A stretch of DNA of 5,374 nt from CAWUKT01 sp041565275 (GTDB taxonomy: Bacteria; Bacteroidota; Bacteroidia; J057; JADKCL01), in contig JBFGVE010000171.1 in NCBI GenBank assembly GCA_041565275.1, positions 1 through 5,374 on the forward strand. Direction: 5' to 3'. A model generated the notes under the pieces. It searched no databases and was not told the DNA's origin. It was given only the letters and a program-made list of their open reading frames with translations. Shown one piece after another: positions 1 through 4,980 of this stretch (position 1 is its first letter; each line of letters opens with the position of its first letter). Both the position numbers and the translations under genes were made by a program.

Positions 1-198
1 CTTATTTTCAGACTGTCTGTTGGAACCCTGTTCTCTCAGTTAAACGACCAGTTCTTGATCAATCGCAACTATGCAAAGTCCTTCTCGGGTTTTAAAACAA
101 GGATAATAGCAAAACTCACAGCAATGACCATCATTCAATATCTCAACAAAGTTGTACTCCAAAGACCCATTAATCATATAAAGCATGCATTCGCCTAA
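1..198 (+). CDS. IS982-family transposase, C-terminal fragment (cut by window edge)
   Basis: Reading frame 1 is open from the first base to a TAA at 196-198 and gives 65 residues. It contains TLFSQLNDQF, NRNYAKSF, FKTRI and PINHIKHAF, which match the C-terminal end of IS982-family transposases as I know them (FSQL.DQF..xRNYAKSF.GF.TRI..K..A.T..QYIN...PI..IK). The family catalyses DDE-type cut-and-paste transposition of the IS. The start lies outside the window, so total length and intactness cannot be judged. One oddity: family members usually read R-I-E-T just before LFSQL, while here the residues are S-V-G-T. The glutamate expected at that point is a glycine (codon GGA), so this copy may be inactive. 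It is convergent with the minus-strand genes. Family assignment is from remembered motifs and was not searched. Confidence 0.85.
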   Translation, partial: LIFRLSVGTLFSQLNDQFLINRNYAKSFSGFKTRIIAKLTAMTIIQYLNKVVLQRPINHIKHAFA

Positions 199-199
199 T

Positions 200-218
200 T
201 TTAATTCACACTACGGGT
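200..218 (+). repeat. probable right terminal inverted repeat (IRR) of the IS982-type element
   Basis: Directly after the transposase stop the sequence runs to ...CACTACGGGT. Read inward from the end this begins ACCCGTAGTG. IS982-family ends typically begin with ACC and lie close behind the transposase stop codon, so the IS probably ends near 218. The left end is outside the window, so the inverted repeat and target duplication cannot be checked. Confidence 0.5.
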
Positions 219-375
219 TTCTTTATTTTTATAAAACAACGTCTGTTCAGGAAATGATGGGTAATCTCTTATCTTCCTTCAGAACAATAATCTTTTTTAA
301 GGATTAGGGGGTTAGGACAAAACCTCTTCTTTGGGAAAGATTGTTGCTGACACGTTTTTTTAAATTTTGCTTGGG

Positions 376-406
376 GAGTAGTTAGTAGGGGGGCTACTCT
401 TTATAA
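376..406 (+). terminator. weak hairpin, possible terminator facing the IS transcript
   Basis: GAGTAG (376-381) can pair with CTACTC (394-399); alternatively AGTAG (384-388) pairs with CTACT (394-398) around a G-rich loop. On the plus strand the stem is followed by TTTATAAT, a poor T tract. It would suit the end of plus-strand transcription coming from the IS, but the stem is short and the call is tentative. Confidence 0.25.
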
Positions 407-457
407 TACCAGGTTCATCTAAATTCCCGATCAGAGCCAGCAAACTGTCACCCTCAC

Positions 458-529
458 CCAAAACAAAAGGTGCTGACCCAATTGATTGATAGTAAGCACT
501 TTGATCGTCAGAGTTGTACCCAGGAAGGG
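458..529 (-). repeat. direct repeat, left copy: duplicate of the tRNA-Leu 3' edge and flank (att-like)
   Basis: This 72-bp segment matches 4460-4531 in the same orientation at 68 of 72 positions (differences at 466, 469, 506 and 527). The exact runs are 36 bp (470-505) and 20 bp (507-526). In the right copy the last 13 bases belong to the 3' end of tRNA-Leu. Here only that fragment remains, and no tRNA can be folded. Weaker similarity may continue: TCGAAC at 537-542 corresponds to the T-loop bases at 4534-4539 with small gaps. The two copies are 4,002 bp apart and bracket the three protein genes. It is either an attachment-site duplicate left by integration of a small island at the tRNA, or the remnant of a duplicated tRNA gene. 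Confidence 0.93.
460..503 (-). terminator. candidate terminator for the peptidase-lipoprotein unit, within the left repeat
   Basis: On the minus strand GTGCT (rc of 495-499) pairs with AGCAC (rc of 470-474) around a 20-nt loop and is followed by CTTTTGTTTTGG, a T-rich run. It is the decayed counterpart of the tRNA-Leu terminator at 4460-4505: a change at 469 breaks the longer stem but lengthens the T run. It lies about 90 bp downstream of the lipoprotein stop and could end that transcript. Confidence 0.45.
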
Positions 530-592
530 GGAGACCTCGAACTTTTGGAGGGATTTGAAGGTGGTTATAAACGGGTAGTCCCCATTCACAAT

Positions 593-1000
593 TCACATTT
601 GTATTTCCGTAGCTTTTCCATTTCCGTCGAACTTCACCACCAATTGCATACATGGGAATCGCCCTACCCCATCCTTGTTCTTCCAACAATCAGGGGACAG
701 ATAATAGTAATGGGCTGCATCGTTGGCTCTGGAAGGATTGCCAAATAGCTTTTCAATTGATCGTTTGGAAAGTCCAATCAAGCAGGATTCTTTGCGCAAT
801 AGATTGTACTCCAGATTGTATCCATCGTTCTCTATCCTCATTGAGAATATTTGACTTTCTGAATCATAACGGAAGTGCTCCTGGATTCCCGTGAAAAGAT
901 CGGCGCATTCCGGAGTTTTGGAGGCTTGACGTATTTCAGAGCAGCCAAAGATTGAGGAAAGCAGAAATAAGAGTAGGATATAAGTTATCAGTCCTTTCAT
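593..1000 (-). CDS. small secreted lipoprotein with a BamE/SmpA-like fold
   Basis: The product is 135 residues. It opens with a positively charged start, a hydrophobic segment (about 4-18) and a lipobox ending I-F-G-C with Cys20. It should therefore be cleaved by signal peptidase II and anchored in the outer or inner membrane. After a variable linker, residues 74-90 (LIGLSKRSIEKLFGNPS), an aromatic strand YYYLS near 98-102 and a final strand LVVKFDGNGKATEI (120-133) follow the helix-strand-strand pattern of small BamE/SmpA/OmlA-like lipoproteins. In those, a 'G-x-(S/T)-xxx-(V/I)xxLFG-P' helix precedes two strands and the protein ends in 'xVxFDxxGKVxEI'. Four further cysteines (32, 73, 105, 117) could form disulfides. 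The ATG overlaps the upstream peptidase stop as ATGA (997-1000), which implies translational coupling and a shared transcript. It may assist, anchor or control the secreted protease. The fold call is inferred from pattern; a BamE role in outer-membrane assembly is not claimed. Confidence 0.85.
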   Translation of the reverse strand: MKGLITYILLLFLLSSIFGCSEIRQASKTPECADLFTGIQEHFRYDSESQIFSMRIENDGYNLEYNLLRKESCLIGLSKRSIEKLFGNPSRANDAAHYYYLSPDCWKNKDGVGRFPCMQLVVKFDGNGKATEIQM

Positions 1001-2799
1001 TGGATAATCATTTTGAAGGTGGTAGAGCCTTTGGAGGTAAAAACATGGATAAATAGCATTCCCTTTGGCAGCGTATTGAATTCAAAGGGAACAAGAATAT
1101 TCCCTGCCCTATTGAACCCATCTTCAAGAACCAAGGATTTCCGACCAAGACCATCAAAAATGGTGATATTTTCCAATCTAATCCCCGGTTCTAGCTCAAG
1201 TTCCATTTCAAAGTTCCCATCAGAAGGATTGGGATAAACCCTTTCGTAAGAAATACCATTCTCTTGGCTTTGGGGCTGAATGGAATTTAAAGTGTTGCAG
1301 TCTAATTGACTGACAGCAATCATTGGAGAGGGACAAAAAACATGGTTGGTAGTGCTGGAATCCATGACCCAGTTGGCCCCATCTATCTGGGTTGGGTCAA
1401 CACTTCTCATGGATGCTCCAAGGGATCGAGCGAAATGCATCAAGGAAGGTGGATCAAGCACATGCATTAATTGGTGGGCATGCCCTAGTTCATGCATCGT
1501 GAGAGAGTAAAAATCTGCCTCTGATGGACCTGGGGTAGCAATTGTATCATAGAACATGAAGCTAGTATCTCTCAATACAATGTCGATTTCATCAACTGGA
1601 AATAGATTTCTCAAAGTGGTATCTACGCAAATTCGCCTTCTGGAAATCGTAAGACCAAGTGTGCCTTGCGGAAGTAAGTCAGAAGGAATGGAGCGGCGTA
1701 CCTGACTCACTCCATCATCGGCCAATGGAAGGGTTGTTGTATCGTTTCCTATCTTCAAGTTGATCCCTGTAAGGCACCTCCAATCCCTAAGAGACTTTTC
1801 GAAAACTGGTCTTGCCAAGGTATCATTTGAAAAAGTAGAATCGAATCTAAAAACCAATCCTCCCAAGCCATCCACATTCGTGAGGTATCGGTAATTGGCC
1901 TCAAATGTTGCCGCACTACGTTGGTTATTGATCGCATAAACAACCGCGATGGAATCAGTACTGGTTGCCTGATCCCCCACAACGGTCTCAATTCGTACCA
2001 CACCTGTACCGGCAGTACCCGCATTGATATTGGTTGCAGGCCCAATAGAAGGAACGAATACCTTCACGAGCGTATCGGTCCAGGAAATGATATCCTCCCC
2101 GGCGGTCTGGAAGAAGCTTAGCCCTCCATCGTCAGCATTGGTGAATGAAACAATTCCCGTAGTGTCTCCAAACTCAGTACCGCCAATGAATAAAGTGTCC
2201 CTGGTACCTGCGGTTATTGTAGTAGGATAAAGAGTATCTATTGAAGTACTTGCACTTCGCCCTGATGAGTTGCTGAGGAATTGCGCTGCCGCCTCACTCG
2301 GTCCTCCTATATCCCCCAAAGTTATTGGCCGATAAATTTCAGACAATGGATCCAAGTAGATATGAAACGGATCGGTAATCAGACCATTATGAAAGGAGAT
2401 AAAGCCTTGGCTACCAGCGTAGACTTGATAGGTTTTTGAAGATTCGGGAAACTGAGGCTCAAAATGAAAAGGGTTTAGGAAAAAGATCCCATATTCTCCT
2501 TGAGCCAAACCGATACCATGAGAAACGATAACAGCATGATCTACCACCTGTCCCCCTAAAGCAACCACTTCCACAGTTTCTGGATGAGCGCTCCCTTTCA
2601 ATACCTGATTTACCTCTATCAAATAGCTGGTGTAAATATTGTACCGATTGTTATCCCAATAGCACTTGGAAGAAATCACTTTCCCCTCAACTATGAGGGA
2701 GGAGGCTTCGATTCGGTGCGCCAAAGGTACTTCAAAGAGCTGTGCACTTAGAGGTACAGTTAAGGCCAACAGAATCAATAGGGTAAATAGTTTTCTCAT
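997..2799 (-). CDS. secreted zinc metallopeptidase with IPT/TIG and T9SS sorting domains
   Basis: The product is 600 residues. Residues 1-19 form a Sec signal peptide with a likely cut after LSA. Residues about 25-165 form an uncharacterised N-terminal beta-rich domain (SLIVEGKV, VNQVLKG, GEYGIFFL). Residues about 187-290 resemble an IPT/TIG immunoglobulin-like domain (LYPTTITAGT, LFIGGTEFG, VKVFVPS). The catalytic region centres on HELGHAHQLMH at 436-446. H436, H440 and H446 are candidate zinc ligands and E437 the general base; M454 in SLMH may be the Met-turn. The usual metzincin glycine before the third His is Gln443. Residues about 521-600 form a type A T9SS sorting domain (VYPNPSDGNF, ITIFDGLGRK, LPKGMLFIHV, TTFKMII). 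It should cross the outer membrane by T9SS and act at the surface or outside, on an unknown substrate. Start: the ATG at 2797-2799 precedes an ideal signal peptide, with no clear Shine-Dalgarno. Downstream it overlaps the lipoprotein gene by 4 bp. Confidence 0.87.
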   Translation of the reverse strand: MRKLFTLLILLALTVPLSAQLFEVPLAHRIEASSLIVEGKVISSKCYWDNNRYNIYTSYLIEVNQVLKGSAHPETVEVVALGGQVVDHAVIVSHGIGLAQGEYGIFFLNPFHFEPQFPESSKTYQVYAGSQGFISFHNGLITDPFHIYLDPLSEIYRPITLGDIGGPSEAAAQFLSNSSGRSASTSIDTLYPTTITAGTRDTLFIGGTEFGDTTGIVSFTNADDGGLSFFQTAGEDIISWTDTLVKVFVPSIGPATNINAGTAGTGVVRIETVVGDQATSTDSIAVVYAINNQRSAATFEANYRYLTNVDGLGGLVFRFDSTFSNDTLARPVFEKSLRDWRCLTGINLKIGNDTTTLPLADDGVSQVRRSIPSDLLPQGTLGLTISRRRICVDTTLRNLFPVDEIDIVLRDTSFMFYDTIATPGPSEADFYSLTMHELGHAHQLMHVLDPPSLMHFARSLGASMRSVDPTQIDGANWVMDSSTTNHVFCPSPMIAVSQLDCNTLNSIQPQSQENGISYERVYPNPSDGNFEMELELEPGIRLENITIFDGLGRKSLVLEDGFNRAGNILVPFEFNTLPKGMLFIHVFTSKGSTTFKMIIQ

Positions 2800-2865
2800 G
2801 TCATTTCAAATGGACGAAACAGGCTTATGTCTTGGTTTTTAACACTTGCTAATTTCTTTACGAGG

Positions 2866-2895
2866 TTCCTCCTCAAGAATTGTTCTTGGAAGGAA
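2866..2895. repeat. strong intergenic inverted repeat upstream of the peptidase gene
   Basis: CAAGAA (2874-2879) and TTCTTG (2883-2888) pair perfectly around a TTG loop. The stem extends beyond a small internal loop by TTCCT (2866-2870) with AGGAA (2891-2895). It lies 67 bp before the peptidase start and 83 bp after the SIR2 stop. No T tract follows it on the minus strand, so a classical terminator is unlikely. It could be an operator or a 5'-leader structure. Confidence 0.5.
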
Positions 2896-2946
2896 GATAG
2901 AATTGGCATTGCCATAAATTAACAGTATTTTCTCAAATCCTTCAAT

Positions 2947-2964
2947 ATTCCACCGGAATCTTTT
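2947..2964 (+). terminator. short hairpin just past the SIR2 stop (weak terminator-like)
   Basis: ATTCC (2947-2951) pairs with GGAAT (2955-2959) around ACC and is followed by CTTTT on the plus strand. No plus-strand gene ends here. For the minus-strand SIR2 transcript the hairpin lies 14 bp after the stop but lacks a following T run. The stem is only 5 bp, so the assignment is tentative. Confidence 0.2.
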
Positions 2965-2977
2965 AATGGCTAGGTTA

Positions 2978-4324
2978 TTACGTCTCCATATACTTATCCA
3001 TTGCCTCTAAGACAAACTCTTCAAAATATTTAACATGCTCTACATTTAGATTCTCCAGGTCAAAATAAGGACTTATACATTGCTTCACACCATTTAAGTC
3101 TGGATTCACAATAATAATCCGCTTAAGGTTTTGGGCTGATTTTTGAATACGTCTGTTAAATAAGTCCTCTCCCCCCTTCCAACCTATCAAGAATAGCTCC
3201 TCAACTTCTTTAGAGATCATGTCCAAGGTATCCTCGTGGTGATAAGGCATTAAAAATTCATCTTTATCTCTTAATGGCACCAATAATGCAGGATACCACG
3301 CCCCTAGCTCATCCTCAGGAATTACCTCAAGAAGGTTCTTGTTGATGGTGTATCTACCTAAATCATGTTTATGATTTCCCTTTTCCCTACCCCAAGACTC
3401 CCTTAAAACCATCTTTCCATAATCACCAAGCGAATCAAAATAAATCTCTGCCAAACTGGACTTATTTTCATATAAAGTTTGTGCCAAACTCACATTGGTA
3501 TTTTCCCCAGGAAATCTCCACCCCCAATTGTATGATCCATGGGGCTTCAGAAGGACAATTTGTTTTTCATTATAATTTACATATCCGTCAAGAGAATTGA
3601 GTTCGAGTTCATTGTAGTTTCCTAGCTCGTCATCTAATAAAGTGTCATAGTTAAAAGAAACCAGACCTATACCTTCTTTTCCATTTTCACTTGTGAACTT
3701 TGCAATCTTATCTGCAAATAGTTTGTAAAGGCTTGATCTGAAAAAATGCCCTTGCGTTTCTCTTGTGAATCTACTGCTCAACTCTTGTAGAAAGAATTGC
3801 ACATTGATATAACTGGCTAGTTCGGTTGTGGCAAAAGTTGTTCTAATCCTTTGCCACCGATCCTCCATTGCAGCCTCAATATCTTTTCCTCTAGCCTCGA
3901 AATAGGGAATTAAGTCCTTTGCCCCAGGGTATTTGTTAATAATTTCGTCAAATCTGGAATCGAATAATTCGGTGGCCAAAGGCGGACACCATGGGTGCTC
4001 TCTGAGTTTCTTACCCGATTCCCCAAATGTCCAAAAGGAAGAGGCGCCTGCTCCAAAGATGAACACCTTCTTAAAACGCCAATCGATATACCTGGAAAGC
4101 CAATTTTGAGATGGAGGAATGCCGATTTCTCCTCCAGGAGGGGTAAATGGTTTTACAATCCTTGGATCCTTAAATTCCCATCCAATTTTTTGAAGTTGTT
4201 CCAAGGGAATGGGACCCTTTTTTGATAGTTCTCGGAATTGCCTGCTTTCGTTTCGAGAAATAATGAAAAAACGATCAGGATAATGGTTGGGAGTATGGAG
4301 ATAACCGTGATGAAATGTCTCCAT
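2978..4324 (-). CDS. SIR2-family protein, putative NAD-consuming defence effector
   Basis: The product is 448 residues with no signal peptide, so probably cytoplasmic. Residues 1-84 are an unrecognised extension. The SIR2 fold then starts with strand KVFIF and the nucleotide loop GAGAS (91-95). SFNYD (223-227) matches the sirtuin T-x-N-x-D motif and KPHGS (260-264) carries the conserved His-Gly. LLVPLRDKDEFLMP (347-360), LFLIGWKGGED (377-387) and IIIVNPD (403-409) follow the order of SIR2_2-type domains. The candidate catalytic pair N225/H262 is 37 residues apart, like the Asn/His pairs of the bacterial NADases ThsA (N112/H152) and DSR2 (N133/H171). From those relatives I infer NAD hydrolysis, probably as abortive-infection defence rather than deacetylation; zinc-binding Cys pairs typical of deacetylases are absent. 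No partner gene (TIR, argonaute, helicase) is adjacent. Start: the first in-frame ATG (4322-4324) after an upstream stop at 4394-4396. It is the first gene 3' of tRNA-Leu and inside the direct repeats, and looks more A/T-rich than the peptidase gene. Confidence 0.85.
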   Translation of the reverse strand: METFHHGYLHTPNHYPDRFFIISRNESRQFRELSKKGPIPLEQLQKIGWEFKDPRIVKPFTPPGGEIGIPPSQNWLSRYIDWRFKKVFIFGAGASSFWTFGESGKKLREHPWCPPLATELFDSRFDEIINKYPGAKDLIPYFEARGKDIEAAMEDRWQRIRTTFATTELASYINVQFFLQELSSRFTRETQGHFFRSSLYKLFADKIAKFTSENGKEGIGLVSFNYDTLLDDELGNYNELELNSLDGYVNYNEKQIVLLKPHGSYNWGWRFPGENTNVSLAQTLYENKSSLAEIYFDSLGDYGKMVLRESWGREKGNHKHDLGRYTINKNLLEVIPEDELGAWYPALLVPLRDKDEFLMPYHHEDTLDMISKEVEELFLIGWKGGEDLFNRRIQKSAQNLKRIIIVNPDLNGVKQCISPYFDLENLNVEHVKYFEEFVLEAMDKYMET

Positions 4325-4334
4325 AATAGGTTTG

Positions 4335-4370
4335 CCAGTAAACTGGTTCCTGGATGTAAGGGTACCAGTT
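4335..4370. promoter_or_regulatory. overlapping inverted repeats just upstream of the SIR2 start (possible operator)
   Basis: AACTGGT (4341-4347) is repeated inverted as ACCAGTT (4364-4370), and CCAGT (4335-4339) also pairs with ACTGG (4342-4346). The CCAGT/ACTGG half-site thus occurs three times, within 11 to 46 bp of the ATG. This spacing suits an operator or a leader hairpin that limits expression of the SIR2 gene. No regulator gene is present in the window. Confidence 0.35.
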
Positions 4371-4459
4371 GTTCGGAATATTGATACGGTTTGTCATAGC
4401 AAATAAACAATTAGTCTAACTTCTAAGGACCGAAGCCTGTAGCCATTCAAACTCCCCTT

Positions 4460-4505
4460 CCAAAACACAAAGTGCTGACCCAATTGATTGATAGTAAGCA
4501 CTTTG
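4460..4505 (-). terminator. tRNA-Leu terminator hairpin
   Basis: On the minus strand CAAAGTGCT (rc of 4497-4505) pairs over 9 bp with AGCACTTTG (rc of 4468-4476) around a 20-nt loop, followed by TGTTTTGG. It starts 13 bp after the tRNA 3' end. The T tract is broken by one G, so read-through into the SIR2 gene is possible. Confidence 0.6.
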
Positions 4506-4531
4506 ATTGTCAGAGTTGTACCCAGGAAAGG
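4460..4531 (-). repeat. direct repeat, right copy: tRNA-Leu 3' edge plus downstream flank (att-like)
   Basis: This is the intact partner of 458-529 (68 of 72 identical). It covers the last 13 bases of tRNA-Leu (discriminator, acceptor 3' strand and the edge of the T stem, 4519-4531) and 59 bp of flank with the tRNA terminator. Integrases often use tRNA 3' ends as attachment sites and rebuild the tRNA on integration, which fits a complete tRNA here and a fragment at the other end. Having most of the duplicate outside the tRNA is less usual. Confidence 0.93.
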
Positions 4532-4602
4532 AGTCGAACCTTCACGTCCTTGCGGACACTACGACCTGAACGTAGCGCGTCTACCAATTCCGCCACCTGG
4601 GC
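4519..4602 (-). tRNA. tRNA-Leu, anticodon CAG
   Basis: The 84-nt minus-strand sequence folds into a complete class II cloverleaf. The acceptor stem GCCCAGG pairs with CCTGGGT (first pair G-U) with discriminator A. The D arm contains GGTAGACGC. The anticodon stem CTACG/CGTAG encloses loop TTCAGGT with anticodon CAG (4566-4568), reading CUG. A long variable arm (GTCC GCAA GGAC) is typical of Leu. The T arm is GAAGG TTCGACT CCTTT. CCA is not encoded; the gene is followed by CA only. It has its own promoter and terminator, and its 3' end is duplicated about 4 kb downstream. Confidence 0.97.
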
Positions 4603-4618
4603 TGATAGGAGGGAAGGT

Positions 4619-4651
4619 CAAATCTAATACACTTCGTCTATTATTTCCAAG
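4619..4651 (-). promoter_or_regulatory. Bacteroidota-type promoter of tRNA-Leu
   Basis: On the minus strand TAGATTTG (rc of 4619-4626) matches the Bacteroidota -7 consensus TAnnTTTG. CTTG (rc of 4648-4651) lies 21 bp upstream as a -33 element (consensus TTTG). Transcription would start a few bases before the tRNA 5' end at 4602. The match to the consensus and its position support both the tRNA call and the phylum. Confidence 0.65.
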
Positions 4652-4980
4652 ATTATGAGTGAAATATTTGTACAGGTTCTGTCATCAGATTATCACTCCT
4701 ATTCAGATACTGTAGCCGTCCTCCTTATCCAACACACGAAATGGCAGGAACGAACTGTCATAATGCTTGTTTTTGAATGTCAAAAGCAGAGTTTGCCATC
4801 CAGCCTATGCCTCCGACTTCCCGATTATTTCAGGTATGCCGGGCGGATCCGTTGATTAAACTGTCTTGCCTGGTACAAGACAAACATCAGGCTAATTGGC
4901 GGTAGCTGGTCTACAACTGGAAAAGTGTACTCTCCCACACAGTTTTTGAAAGACCCTCTTTTTGAATACTCGCTGCTTCT
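4652..4980. other. gene-free stretch between the tRNA promoter and the repeat array
   Basis: No recognisable gene was found. Short open frames exist (66 codons on plus, 61 on minus), but neither has a familiar motif or a convincing start. The only structure seen is the inverted repeat at 4862-4882. Confidence 0.55.
4862..4882. repeat. perfect 7-bp inverted repeat
   Basis: TGTCTTG (4862-4868) and CAAGACA (4876-4882) flank the 7-nt loop CCTGGTA. On the minus strand the stem is followed by GTTTAAT, so it might be a weak terminator for transcription leaving the repeat array toward the tRNA. No gene needing it is visible. Confidence 0.4.

Larger units (their letters stand above)
1..218 (+). mobile_element. 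IS982-family insertion sequence, right end (partial)
   Basis: This comprises the transposase 3' end and the candidate right terminal repeat. Its outer edge lies about 240 bp from the left copy of the tRNA-derived direct repeat, so it is outside the 4-kb repeat-bracketed segment. It shows the locus has been reached by mobile DNA, but it need not have moved the neighbouring genes. Confidence 0.75.
219..592. other. gene-free stretch between the IS and the lipoprotein gene
   Basis: No convincing coding region was found. The stretch holds a weak hairpin (376-399), the left direct-repeat copy with its damaged terminator hairpin (458-529), and a possible tRNA T-arm remnant up to about 543. A minus-strand open frame of 109 codons crosses it (360-689). 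Its N-terminal third lies over the lipoprotein gene in another frame and its remainder runs through the tRNA-derived repeat, so I do not count it as a gene. Confidence 0.6.

Noticed and set aside
458..529. Second functional tRNA gene at the left repeat
   Set aside because: Only the 3' acceptor strand and perhaps a damaged T arm can be traced. No anticodon arm, D arm or 5' acceptor strand follows in 530-592.
360..689. 109-codon minus-strand open frame downstream of, and overlapping, the lipoprotein gene
   Set aside because: It starts inside the lipoprotein gene in another frame and runs through the tRNA-derived repeat and a hairpin. It has no recognisable motif, and the lipoprotein has a natural C-terminus, so a frameshifted extension is not needed.
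4153..4410. 85-codon minus-strand frame with a hydrophobic segment over the SIR2 start
   Set aside because: It overlaps the well-supported SIR2 frame. The hydrophobic run is a shadow of the N-terminal coding sequence, and no toxin-like gene structure accompanies it.
4400..4434. Possible SIR2 promoter with TTTATTTG as -7 box (minus strand, 4400-4407)
   Set aside because: It misses the second base of TAnnTTTG and has only a poor -33 element (TTCG, 23 bp away), so it is not reported as a feature.
4655..4855. 66-codon plus-strand open frame upstream of the tRNA
   Set aside because: It begins next to the tRNA promoter on the opposite strand, has no recognisable motif and no supporting start signal.
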